A stretch of 64,000 nucleotides of DNA from Candidatus Barnesiella excrementavium. GTDB taxonomy: Bacteria > Bacteroidota > Bacteroidia > Bacteroidales > Barnesiellaceae. The position numbers were made by a program, and so were the translations under genes. The notes beneath the pieces are model-generated. The model was not told the origin of the DNA, ran no database searches, and saw only the letters and a program-made list of their open reading frames with translations. This document shows, piece by piece, positions 41,523 to 50,825 of the stretch. The DNA lies in assembly GCA_019115485.1 (NCBI GenBank), contig DXDM01000022.1, forward strand, positions 1-64,000, given 5' to 3'. Within the stretch, counting starts at the first letter, position 1. Each line of letters opens with the position of its first letter.

Positions 41523-42535
41523 CCCTCAATCATCGTTTGTGCCGCACCCGCGAAGAGGTGCTGGCGGTTGCCACGCCACAGGTAGCCGACTTTCTCGACG
41601 AATGGCATTCGTCGGCCGATTTTGTGTGGGGGCATACCTCGGGTTCGACCGGGGCCCCCAAGCCGATAAAGCTGTTGAAACACGACATGGAGGAGTCGGC
41701 CCGGCTCACGGTCGACTATTTCGGACTTGCGGCCGGAACGACGATGCTGTTGTGCCTCTCGCCCGACTACATAGCCGGCAAGATGATGATTGTGCGGGCC
41801 CTTCTGTCGGGAGCCGATTTGCTGGTCGTGTCGCCGTCGAGCCGTCCGTTGGCGTCGGTCGACGAGCGGGTCGATTTTGCCGCGATGGTACCGGCACAGG
41901 TTGTCGAGTCGTTGCGCGACGATGCGCAGCGCGGGAGGTTGGCCCGGGTGGGAGCCCTTATTGTCGGCGGGGCACCGCTTCCGCCAGTGGCCGAAGAGCG
42001 GTTGTCCAACTTGCCCGTTCGTTCCTACGCTACCTATGGCATGACCGAGACGGTGTCGCACGTGGCTCTGCGTCGTATCGGCGACCCCACGATGACCTAT
42101 CGGGCTCTCGGACAGATTACCTTTTCGGCCGACAACCGGGACTGTCTGGTCATTCACACCCCCCATTTTGCCGTCAAGGAGTTGGTCACCAACGATGTGG
42201 TAGAGTTGATTGACAAGTACAGCTTCCGATGGATTGGACGATACGACCATGTGATTAACAGCGGGGGCGTCAAGGTCTTTCCCGAACGGATTGAGCAGCA
42301 GATAGCCTCCCTATTTACCCGTCGTTTCTTTGTCGCCGCTTGCGCCGACGAAAAGTGGGGCGAGTGTGTGGCGCTGGCCATCGAAGGCGACCCTTTGTCG
42401 GCAACCGACGAGGCCGCTTTGCTTGCTCGCATTCGGGAGCGGGTAGGGCGCTATGAGGTACCTCGGCGGCTCTTTTATTTGCCGACGTTTGCCGAAACCT
42501 CGTCGGGCAAGGTAATCCGTTGGTTACCCGGATAG
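41513..42535 (+). CDS. menE: o-succinylbenzoate-CoA ligase
   Basis: AMP-binding enzyme: HTSGSTGAPKPIKLLK, YATYGMTETVSHVALR, SSGKVIRW; overlaps the menC stop. Confidence 0.92.
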   Translation: MEITLNHRLCRTREEVLAVATPQVADFLDEWHSSADFVWGHTSGSTGAPKPIKLLKHDMEESARLTVDYFGLAAGTTMLLCLSPDYIAGKMMIVRALLSGADLLVVSPSSRPLASVDERVDFAAMVPAQVVESLRDDAQRGRLARVGALIVGGAPLPPVAEERLSNLPVRSYATYGMTETVSHVALRRIGDPTMTYRALGQITFSADNRDCLVIHTPHFAVKELVTNDVVELIDKYSFRWIGRYDHVINSGGVKVFPERIEQQIASLFTRRFFVAACADEKWGECVALAIEGDPLSATDEAALLARIRERVGRYEVPRRLFYLPTFAETSSGKVIRWLPG

Positions 42536-42562
42536 GCGTTTTGATAAGATAAGTATAAAGGG

Positions 42563-42601
42563 ACAAGCCGCTCTCCTCCTTTCGGACCGACAGCGGCTTG
42601 T
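42563..42601. terminator. Bidirectional terminator between convergent menE and crp-like gene
   Basis: ACAAGCCGCT ... AGCGGCTTGT inverted repeat. Confidence 0.7.
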
Positions 42602-42631
42602 ATAATAATATGGGGGAAGATTGTGAACGGA

Positions 42632-43333
42632 TTATCCGAATTTGCTGATTTTGCGCAGTCGCTCCTCGTCGATGATTTGAATGCGTCGGCCGTCGACGGT
42701 GATAATCTTTTCGTTGGTAAAGCTCGACAGGGTGCGAATGGCGTTCGAGGTGGTCATGTTCGAGAGGTTGGCCAGGTCTTCCCGGGCCATGTAGATGTTG
42801 AGGGTGAGCCCGTCTTCCTCGACACCGTAGTTCTCTTTGAGTACCAGCAGCGACTCGGCCAGCCGGCCCCGAATGTGTTTTTGGGTGAGGTTTACCGTGC
42901 GGGCGTCCGAGATACCCAGGTCGTTGGAGAGCTCCTTGATGAAGAACCAGGCCAGCCCGTTGTTCTTGCGGATATACTCCTCGACCAGCGGCATGGGCAA
43001 GGATCCTACCGTCGAACTTTCGATGGCGGCAGCGGCCGTCACGTAGGGCTCGCGCGAGAAATAGGCCCGGTAGCCGAAATATTGTACCGGACGAATCAGG
43101 CGAATGATTTGACTGCGACCTCCCACACCGTCTTTGTAGATTTTGACTTTCCCTTTCAGCAAGCACATGAGTTGCGAGGGATTCTCTCCTTCGCTGTAAA
43201 TGATTTCGTTTTTCTTGAAATTCTGAATTTTGAAATTCTCGGCAATCGTGCGTTTCTCTTCGTTTTCGAGCAACGCCCAAAAATCAGACATCTCTTTTTG
43301 CAGGATAGACTCTAATGTGCTTTTCTTGACCAT
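42632..43333 (-). CDS. Crp/Fnr-family transcriptional regulator
   Basis: cNMP-binding-like N-terminus (IIYSEGENPSQLMCLLKGKVKIYKDG) and HTH_Crp C-terminus (ARTVNLTQKHIRGRLAESLLVLKENYG...MAREDLANLSNMTTSNAIRTLSSFTNEKII). Confidence 0.93.
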   Translation of the reverse strand: MVKKSTLESILQKEMSDFWALLENEEKRTIAENFKIQNFKKNEIIYSEGENPSQLMCLLKGKVKIYKDGVGGRSQIIRLIRPVQYFGYRAYFSREPYVTAAAAIESSTVGSLPMPLVEEYIRKNNGLAWFFIKELSNDLGISDARTVNLTQKHIRGRLAESLLVLKENYGVEEDGLTLNIYMAREDLANLSNMTTSNAIRTLSSFTNEKIITVDGRRIQIIDEERLRKISKFG

Positions 43334-43443
43334 TTGCCTTATAGCTATGTTTTACAGCACAAAAATAGGCAAAAAATTGATATATTGTCTATTAAAAGAG
43401 TGAAAACATTTGTTTTTTATAATAAATCGAGAGTTATAACTAT

Positions 43444-43482
43444 AAAAAAATAAGGAGAAAGATTTAATTCTTTCTCCTTTTG
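43444..43482 (-). terminator. Hairpin between the crp-like gene and trxB
   Basis: AAGGAGAAAGA-tttaa-TTCTTTCTCCTT with a T-rich tract on the minus strand. Confidence 0.5.
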
Positions 43483-43506
43483 AGCTGCTCGGTCAAAAAA
43501 CGTTTT

Positions 43507-44454
43507 TCATAACTTGTTGTTGGCGAGGTATCGTTCGGCATCGATGGCAGCCTTACACCCCGAGGCGGCAGCCGTGATGGCCTGGCGGTAGCGGGGATCG
43601 GCCACGTCGCCGGCGGCAAATACACCGGGCACGTTGGTGGCCGTCGTGTAGGGGTCGGTCACGATGTAGCCGTTTTCGTCGAGGTCGATTGAGCCTTTGA
43701 ATATGTCGGTGTTGGGCTTGTGACCGATGGCCAGGAAGAAGCCGTCGATAGCCAGGTCGTAGCGCTCTTCGTGGTCGGTATCCTTTCCTTTGACCAGATG
43801 CACTCCTTCCACGCCGTTCTCACCGAACAGGCCTTCGGCCTGGGTCTCGAACAGGATTTCGATGTTGGGGTTCTCGATGACCCGCTGCTGCATGATGTTG
43901 GAGGCTCGCAGGAAGGTTTTGCGTACAATCAGATAGACTTTCGAGGCGAGGTGTGACAGATATTCGGCCTCTTCGCAGGCAGTGTCGCCGCCACCTACTA
44001 CGGCTACAATCTTCTTGCGGTAGAAGAATCCGTCGCACGTGGCGCAGGCCGATACACCCATGCCGGCATACTTGGCTTCGTCGGGGAGACCCAGATACTT
44101 GGCCGAGGCTCCGGTCGAGATGATGACGGTGTCGGCTTCGACCACCTTTTCGCCCTCGATGGTAATGCGGTAGGGGTGGGCCGCGAAGTCGGCGGCGGTG
44201 GCGATACCTCGGCGAATGTCGGTACCGAACCGGGCGGCCTGTTTCTTCAAGTCCTCCATCATGTCAAGACCCGATCGGCCATCGGGATACCCGGGGAAAT
44301 TTTCTACTTCGCTGGTCGTCGTGAGCTGACCACCGGGTTGCATGCCCTCGTAGAGGACCGGTGAGAGGTTGGCCCGTGCGGCATAGATGGCTGCCGTGTA
44401 ACCGGCGGGGCCGGAACCGATGATAAGGCAACGGATATGTTCGTTCTGTTCCAT
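43507..44454 (-). CDS. trxB: Thioredoxin-disulfide reductase
   Basis: IGSGPAGYTAAIYAARANL, SACATCDGFFYRKK, VVGGGDTACEEA, GVFAAGDVADPRYRQA. Confidence 0.97.
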   Translation of the reverse strand: MEQNEHIRCLIIGSGPAGYTAAIYAARANLSPVLYEGMQPGGQLTTTSEVENFPGYPDGRSGLDMMEDLKKQAARFGTDIRRGIATAADFAAHPYRITIEGEKVVEADTVIISTGASAKYLGLPDEAKYAGMGVSACATCDGFFYRKKIVAVVGGGDTACEEAEYLSHLASKVYLIVRKTFLRASNIMQQRVIENPNIEILFETQAEGLFGENGVEGVHLVKGKDTDHEERYDLAIDGFFLAIGHKPNTDIFKGSIDLDENGYIVTDPYTTATNVPGVFAAGDVADPRYRQAITAAASGCKAAIDAERYLANNKL

Positions 44455-44482
44455 AGCTTTTTTCTATTTTAGAGGTGAATAA

Positions 44483-45124
44483 TTAGCGTAAATCGATCAC
44501 TTCGGCATGGGGGTACTGCTTCTTGTCGAAAACAAAGGTGGCGTCGGGAAAGTTCTGCCCGGCGGTATATTTCGACAGCACGATGGTGCTGTGGGTACGG
44601 TCGCTGTAATGGAGCTGGAACGACTGAGGGGTCCACGACGAAGCGTTGACGGTGATGACTACCCGGTCGATGTTCGTCCCCTTCTTCTTGGGGGTGAGCT
44701 CAGCCACACGCAACTGGCTGTTTTTCGATTTCAGTGCCTTGACAGTGAAGTTCTGTTTGTAGGTATTGATGAGAATATAGGGGTTGATGCTGGCTACTTC
44801 GTCGGCGGTGGGTTCGGTGAGGTTCACCTCTTGGGTTGAAGCCACGTAGGCCCATTGCAACTGGCCGTTGTACCACACGGTCATGGAGGGAGTTTTCCAG
44901 TAGAATTTATCTCCTGCGAGTTTGATGGTTCCGGTCTGTTTGTCGACCGGCTCGTTCAAGGCGTTGTAGAGAGTCAGGGTGAAGTGGGCCGACAGGTCGC
45001 CCGAGTGGCGGAATTTCTCCACCACCTTGTCGAGTGCGGCCGTACCGCTTTGAGCCTGAGCTGCCTCGGAGCAGGTCAAGACGAGGAGTGCGGCGATGAG
45101 TAGAAGAATACGGTTGATTTTCAT
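44483..45124 (-). CDS. LolA-like outer-membrane lipoprotein carrier
   Basis: Signal peptide; LolA-fold pattern (TGTIKLAGDKFYWKTPSMTVWYNGQLQWAYVASTQEVNLTEP); 4-nt ATGA overlap with ftsK. Confidence 0.85.
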   Translation of the reverse strand: MKINRILLLIAALLVLTCSEAAQAQSGTAALDKVVEKFRHSGDLSAHFTLTLYNALNEPVDKQTGTIKLAGDKFYWKTPSMTVWYNGQLQWAYVASTQEVNLTEPTADEVASINPYILINTYKQNFTVKALKSKNSQLRVAELTPKKKGTNIDRVVITVNASSWTPQSFQLHYSDRTHSTIVLSKYTAGQNFPDATFVFDKKQYPHAEVIDLR

Positions 45125-47682
45125 TTCATTAATTCCAATTTGTTTTCAAGGGCCATGATGTCCGATATCAATACCTGGCGCGGTTTGCCCCCCTCGCTCG
45201 GACCCACGATGCCGGCGGCTTCGAGCTGGTCCATCAATCGGCCGGCCCGGTTGTAGCCGATGGAGTAGCGCCGTTGCAGCGAGGAGGTCGAGGCCTGTCC
45301 CGAGACGACAATCATCTTGGCGGCCTCTTCAAAGAGGGGGTCGCGATTGGCGATGTCGTTACTGCTGCCCGTGTCGTTGTCGGCATTCTTGTATTCGGGC
45401 AGTTCGTAGGCTTCGGGGTATCCCTGTTGTTTGCTGATGTAGTCGCAGATGCGTTTCACCTCGGGCGTGTCGATGAAGGCACACTGGATACGCTTCAATT
45501 CACCCCCTTCGGTGAAGAGCATGTCGCCCCGGCCGATGAGCTGGTTGGCACCGGGTGCGTCGAGAATGGTGCGCGAGTCGACCATCTGCATCACCCGGAA
45601 GGCGATACGGGCCGGGAAGTTGGCCTTGATGTTACCCGTGATGACCGTTGTCGAGGGGCGTTGGGTGGCGATGACCATGTGGATACCCACGGCCCGGGCC
45701 TTTTGGGCGATACGGGCGATAGGCATTTCGACATCGCGCCCGGCCATCATGATGAGGTCGGCAAACTCGTCGATGACCACTACGATATAGGGCATGAACT
45801 TGTGTCCGTTGTTGGGGTTGAGCCGGCGGTGGATAAACTCCTCGTTGTACTCCTTGATGGTTCTCACGTTGGCCTTGGCCAGCAGGGCGTAGCGGTTGTC
45901 CATCTCGATACAGAGCGAGTTGAGGGTAGCGATAACCTTGTCGCTGTCGGTGATGACCGCCTTCTCGGCATCGGGGAGCTTGGCCATGAAGTGCCGTTCG
46001 ATGGACGAGTAGATGCTGAACTCGACCATCTTGGGGTCGACCAGCACGAATTTAAGTTGGGCCGGGTGCTTCTTGTAGAGCAGCGAGGTGATGATGGCAT
46101 TCAGCCCTACCGACTTGCCTTGACCCGTAGCACCGGCTACCAGAATGTGGGGCATCTTGCAGAGGTCGGCAATGAACACCTCGTTGGTGATGCTTTTGCC
46201 CAGTGCCAGCGGCAACTCGTATTTGCATTCCTGGAACTTGCGCGAGGCGAGTACCGAGTACATCGAGACCATCTTGGGGTCTTTGTTGGGCACCTCGATA
46301 CCCACCGTTCCCTTGCCGGGAATGGGGGCGATGATGCGGATACCCAGTGCCGAGAGGCTGAGGGCGATATCGTTTTCGAGGCTTTTGATGCGGGCGATGC
46401 GCACGCCGGCCTCGGGTTTGATTTCGTAGAGGGTGACGGTGGGGCCCACGGTGGCCGTGATGGAGCTGATGCCGATGTTGTAGTTTTTCAGCGTCTCGGT
46501 GATGAGCTTCTTGTTGGCCGCCTGTTCCTCCATGTTGATTTCGACCTCGCTGCTCTCGCGCTTGTCGAGCAGGTCGAAGGTGGGCCGCTTGTAGTGCGAC
46601 AGGTCTTTGGTGGGGTCGTAGTCCTCCATGGGAGCCGCCTGTGTAGCCAGCTCCTCGGTCTCGGCCGTTTCGATGACAAACGAGGGGTCGCCCGTGTCGA
46701 TGGTCATACGTTTGGTCTCTTCGTGGTCGTGAGGGGTATTCCCCTGTATCTCCTCGGGGGTAGGTATGGGCTCTACCGGAGCATCGAGAAATTCGGGCAT
46801 CGTGTCGGCCGGCTCCTCGTCGAAGCGGGTAGTGCTTGTGTCGTTTGTGTCGGCAGGCTCCTCGTCGGTCTCTTCGGGAGTCCCTTCCGGCTCTGCGGTT
46901 TGTCGAGCCTGTGCTTCCGGTTCGTCGGTCGTTTCGATTTCCTCGTCATGCCCTTGATTCTCTTCTGCTATTTTGGAGGCCTTGTGTTTGATGGCCTGTA
47001 TGGCCCGGCCGGTGAGGTTGACTGAGGAGGCCCGGCGTATGTAGTCGATGGTCTTGTAACTGAGGTGCACCAGCAGAATGATGGTGAGGACAGCGATGAG
47101 CAGGGCCGTGCCCCACGGTCCTATCCAGGCGTTGAGCCATTGGGTGGCATAGTAGCCGTGGTAGCCTCCCAGGTACAGGAACGTGTGGTTGTAGCTGTGC
47201 AGGAAGATGAAGCCGAAGAAGAGCGAGAGTACGATAATGGAGAGGGCGCAACTGATGGTGAAACGTATCATGCGCGTGTGCGACACCTTGATGAAGCGGC
47301 GCCCTACCACGTAAAGCCACAGTGCCACGATGAAGGCCGAGATGCCCATCCAGCGATTAATCATGAGGTTGGAGAGGTAGGCACCGAAAGCCCCCGTCCA
47401 GTTCTGTATATCGTTGCTTATCGACGAGAGTTCGCCTACCGACAGGTTTTCGATTTTGCTCTGGTCGGCGCTCCCGGTGAAGAAAAACGAGATGAACGAG
47501 ATGGTGAGATAGAGCGAGAAAATAATGAGAATCACCCCCGTGATGAAACTTGCCTGTTCGTTCTTGAACAAGCCTTTGCGGGGTTTCTCCTCTCCTTGCG
47601 ATACTTCCTGAGTGGTTTCCTTGGGAGCACTCTCTTCGGGTTGTGTCGCTTTTATTTTGGTTTCTTCTTGGTCCTTGGGCAT
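45121..47682 (-). CDS. ftsK: DNA translocase FtsK/SpoIIIE
   Basis: N-terminal TM helices, Walker A AGATGQGKSVGLNAI, Walker B VVVIDEFADLIM, C-terminal gamma domain. Start revised to MPKDQEE (47682). Confidence 0.96.
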   Translation of the reverse strand: MPKDQEETKIKATQPEESAPKETTQEVSQGEEKPRKGLFKNEQASFITGVILIIFSLYLTISFISFFFTGSADQSKIENLSVGELSSISNDIQNWTGAFGAYLSNLMINRWMGISAFIVALWLYVVGRRFIKVSHTRMIRFTISCALSIIVLSLFFGFIFLHSYNHTFLYLGGYHGYYATQWLNAWIGPWGTALLIAVLTIILLVHLSYKTIDYIRRASSVNLTGRAIQAIKHKASKIAEENQGHDEEIETTDEPEAQARQTAEPEGTPEETDEEPADTNDTSTTRFDEEPADTMPEFLDAPVEPIPTPEEIQGNTPHDHEETKRMTIDTGDPSFVIETAETEELATQAAPMEDYDPTKDLSHYKRPTFDLLDKRESSEVEINMEEQAANKKLITETLKNYNIGISSITATVGPTVTLYEIKPEAGVRIARIKSLENDIALSLSALGIRIIAPIPGKGTVGIEVPNKDPKMVSMYSVLASRKFQECKYELPLALGKSITNEVFIADLCKMPHILVAGATGQGKSVGLNAIITSLLYKKHPAQLKFVLVDPKMVEFSIYSSIERHFMAKLPDAEKAVITDSDKVIATLNSLCIEMDNRYALLAKANVRTIKEYNEEFIHRRLNPNNGHKFMPYIVVVIDEFADLIMMAGRDVEMPIARIAQKARAVGIHMVIATQRPSTTVITGNIKANFPARIAFRVMQMVDSRTILDAPGANQLIGRGDMLFTEGGELKRIQCAFIDTPEVKRICDYISKQQGYPEAYELPEYKNADNDTGSSNDIANRDPLFEEAAKMIVVSGQASTSSLQRRYSIGYNRAGRLMDQLEAAGIVGPSEGGKPRQVLISDIMALENKLELMK

Positions 47683-47716
47683 ATTGGGAATAAATGATAT
47701 AATAAACAAATTACTA

Positions 47717-47905
47717 CAAAGATAGTGAAAGGCGAGAGCAGTGGCAAACGAAAACAAAGTTTTCAGGTTTGACAAGGCCGAGCCGCCTCCTATTTTTTAC
47801 AAAGATAGTGAAAGGCGAGCGCAGAGACAAATGAAAACAAAGTTTTCAATTTGGCCTATGCCGAGCCGCATCTTGTCTTATTCAAAGATAGGGAAAGTCG
47901 TATGT
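47717..47905 (-). repeat. Tandem 83-bp promoter-bearing repeat (2 full units plus a partial third)
   Basis: CAAAGATA at 47717, 47800 and 47883 (exact 83-bp period); full units roughly 80% identical; each full unit encodes TTTG-N20-TATCTTTG on the minus strand facing ftsK. Confidence 0.88.
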
Positions 47906-47977
47906 AAAACATGACACGAGCTGATATTTTTACACGGAATCTCCCCCTTGTGTGGAGTTGGCGAGGGAGTGGTGCCC

Positions 47978-49441
47978 CTACGAGTTTTTCCAGAAATAGG
48001 TGGTAAACAGAATCAGTACCGTGAACAGCTCGAGACGACCGATAAGCATGATGAACGAGAGGGTCCACTTGCCTACATCGGGGATAAAGGCGTAGCTTCC
48101 GGTAGGCCCGGTAGCTCCGGCTCCCGGGCCGATGTTACTCAGACACGATAGGGTCGAGCCGAAGGCCTCTTCAATCGAAAGGCCCAAGGCTGTCAGGATA
48201 ATGGAGCCGGCAATGAGAACCATGACATAGACCAGGATAAAGGCCAGAATCTTGGAAACCACCTCGTGCGAAATGGCCTTGCCGTTGACTCGCACCGGCA
48301 TTATGGCATTGGGGTGGATTGCGCGGAAGAACTCGTTGCGTGTGTTCTTGGCGAGTACCACCAACCGGTCTATCTTGGCACCACCGCAGGTCGAACCCGC
48401 ACAGGCTCCGAAGAACATGAGCAGCAGGAACACCGTGGTGAAGAAGGGTCCCCATGCCACATAGTCGCCTACCGTATAGCCTGTGCTGGTGACAACCGTA
48501 ACCACTTGGGCAAGCGATACCCGCAGCGTCTCCTCAAACGAGTCGTTCTGTCCCGTTACATACAGTCCGGCCGTTACCACGAGGGTGGCTCCTATCACGA
48601 TAAAGGTGTACCACCGTGTCTCCTCGTTGGAGAAGAGCCGCTTGAAATCGCCGGTGACGGCCCGATATACCAGGGCAAAATTGATACCGGCAATGAAGGT
48701 AAATATCGTGATGACATAGTCGATGTAGGCCGAATTCCAATAGTTGAGGCTGGCCTGTTTGGTCGAGAATCCACCCGTGGCCATGGTGCTGAATGCATGG
48801 CATACGGCATCGAAAGGCTCCATCGGGCCCAGGCATAGCAGCAGGCAAAGTATGGCGGTGAGCGATACATATACGTACCACAGTTTCTTGGAGGTCTCAC
48901 CGATTTTGGGTTTCAGTTTTTCGTGCGAGATACCCGTCACCTCGGAGTTGAAAAGGAACAATCCACCCTGATGGTTGAGCATGGGGAGTATGGCGATGGT
49001 CAAGAGGATAATACCCATACCACCGATAAGCTGGATAAAGCTGCGCCAGAACAGAATGCCATGAGGCATGGCCTCGACATTCACAATGATGGAGGCGCCG
49101 GTAGTGGTCAAACCCGATACCGATTCAAAGAATGCGTCGGTAATGCTCAGGGGGTTGGGCATGAGGCAGAAGGGCAACATGCCGAAGACCGTGAAAAAGA
49201 ACCATATCGAGGTGACAATCAGGTAGCTTTCGCGTTTGCCCACCTCGTTGCGGACATTCCTGAACAGGTAGAACAAGAGTCCGCCCGTGAAGGCTGTAAT
49301 CAGGGTCGACAGCAGGAAGGCTGTGGCGTCGCCGTTACCGTAGAAGAGGGCGACGAAATAGGGAACGAGCATGAATATCGACTCCATGCACAGCAGCATT
49401 CCGATGAATTTCAGTATGACGCGAACATTGATTTTTGCCAT
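47978..49441 (-). CDS. trkH: TrkH-family potassium uptake protein
   Basis: Multi-TM; selectivity-filter segments TTTGASI, STMATGGFSTK, TSTGYTVGDY, LSNIGPGAG. Confidence 0.95.
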   Translation of the reverse strand: MAKINVRVILKFIGMLLCMESIFMLVPYFVALFYGNGDATAFLLSTLITAFTGGLLFYLFRNVRNEVGKRESYLIVTSIWFFFTVFGMLPFCLMPNPLSITDAFFESVSGLTTTGASIIVNVEAMPHGILFWRSFIQLIGGMGIILLTIAILPMLNHQGGLFLFNSEVTGISHEKLKPKIGETSKKLWYVYVSLTAILCLLLCLGPMEPFDAVCHAFSTMATGGFSTKQASLNYWNSAYIDYVITIFTFIAGINFALVYRAVTGDFKRLFSNEETRWYTFIVIGATLVVTAGLYVTGQNDSFEETLRVSLAQVVTVVTSTGYTVGDYVAWGPFFTTVFLLLMFFGACAGSTCGGAKIDRLVVLAKNTRNEFFRAIHPNAIMPVRVNGKAISHEVVSKILAFILVYVMVLIAGSIILTALGLSIEEAFGSTLSCLSNIGPGAGATGPTGSYAFIPDVGKWTLSFIMLIGRLELFTVLILFTTYFWKNS

Positions 49442-49459
49442 ATTCTTCTTTTCCCTCTC

Positions 49460-50794
49460 CTAATTGAACAGTTTGTCTATTTTGTGCAGGGCCGTGTCGA
49501 GGCAGAATATCACGACGTGGTCGTTGGGTTGTATCCAGGTGTTACCGGTCACGATCATACCGTGGCCGTTGCGCACCAGACCGCCAATGGTCAGGTCCGA
49601 CGGGAGTTTCAGCTCCTTTACCGGAGCTTTGGTGATTTTCGAGTTCTCCTTGGCCACCAGCTCCATCACCTCGGCGTCCGACAGGGCCAGACACTTGGCG
49701 TTCGACGAGTCTTCGTCGAGCAGCAGCTGGAAAATGCGGCTGGCCGCCAGCAGTTTCTTATTGATGATGTTGCCGATGTTCAGCCGTTCGGCCGTAGAGA
49801 TGAATTGCAGATTCTCTACCTCGGCAATGGTCTTTTTCACTCCCAGCTCTTTGGCCGTTAGGCAGGCCAAGATGTTGGTCTCGGAGCTGTCGGTGAGGGC
49901 GATAAAGGCATCGACGTCGCGAATGCCCTCCTCTTTCAGCAGGTCGACGTTGCGGCCGTCGCCCTGGATAATAATCACGTCGCTCATGTACTCGGCCAAC
50001 TTGTAGCTCTTCTGCCGGTCACACTCGATGAGCTTGATGGTCATGTCGTCGGGGGCGTAGCTTGAAATGCGAATGGCGATGCGGCTTCCGCCCATAATCA
50101 TGATTTTGTGGATTTCAGCTTCGCTTTCGCCCGAGAGTTGCTGAATCTCCTGTATGTGGTTGGGTGTGGTGGTGAAGTAGGCGATGTCGCCCACCTTGAT
50201 TTCGTCGTTACCACGCGGTATGATGGTTTCGTGCAATCGCTTGATGGCCGCAATATGATATTGGCTGTCGGCCGTGGTGAGTTCGTAGAGTTTTTTGTTG
50301 AGTATCTTGGCATTTTCGTGTAGCTTGACGCTCAGCACGATGAGCTCGCCGTTGCACAGTTCGAACCAGTTGCGGGTCCAGGTGTGGCGCAGGGCGGTGA
50401 TAACCTCTTCGGCCGCCAGCTTCTCGGGGTAGATGAGTTCGTTTACCCCCAGCGAGTCGAAGAAACTTTTATTCTCGGGCAGCAGATATTCGTAGTTGTC
50501 GACCCGGGCCAAAGTCTTCTTGGCCCCCAGTTTCGAGGCCATGGTGCAAGCCATGATGTTACGCGTCTCGAAAGGCATGACGGCGATAAAGAGGTCGGCC
50601 TGGTGAACTTTGGCCTGTTCCAGTGTTTGGAAGGCGGTGGGGTTACCTACAACCGTCATAAGGTTGTAGTTGGCGTCGAGTTCCCTCAGCTTCTCTTCGT
50701 TGTTGTCAATCAGGATAATGTCCTGCTCTTCCCGGGAGAGTAGCTTGGCCAGGTGAGTTCCCACCTCTCCGGCGCCGGCGATGATGATTTTCAT
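49460..50794 (-). CDS. trkA: Trk potassium transport NAD-binding protein
   Basis: Two TrkA-N Rossmann domains (MKIIIAGAGEVGTHLAKLL; IMGGSRIAIRIS) and TrkA-C domains. Confidence 0.96.
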   Translation of the reverse strand: MKIIIAGAGEVGTHLAKLLSREEQDIILIDNNEEKLRELDANYNLMTVVGNPTAFQTLEQAKVHQADLFIAVMPFETRNIMACTMASKLGAKKTLARVDNYEYLLPENKSFFDSLGVNELIYPEKLAAEEVITALRHTWTRNWFELCNGELIVLSVKLHENAKILNKKLYELTTADSQYHIAAIKRLHETIIPRGNDEIKVGDIAYFTTTPNHIQEIQQLSGESEAEIHKIMIMGGSRIAIRISSYAPDDMTIKLIECDRQKSYKLAEYMSDVIIIQGDGRNVDLLKEEGIRDVDAFIALTDSSETNILACLTAKELGVKKTIAEVENLQFISTAERLNIGNIINKKLLAASRIFQLLLDEDSSNAKCLALSDAEVMELVAKENSKITKAPVKELKLPSDLTIGGLVRNGHGMIVTGNTWIQPNDHVVIFCLDTALHKIDKLFN

Positions 50795-50825
50795 AATTAA
50801 TAATTAATACCCTTATACTTTTGTT

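Noticed and set aside
45274-47025. 583-aa plus-strand ORF and similar long ORFs opposite tamB (27107-28636, 29222-30565), menD (37895-39544) and dxs (51309-52703)
   Set aside because: All lie antisense to well-supported genes and have low-complexity, shadow-like composition.
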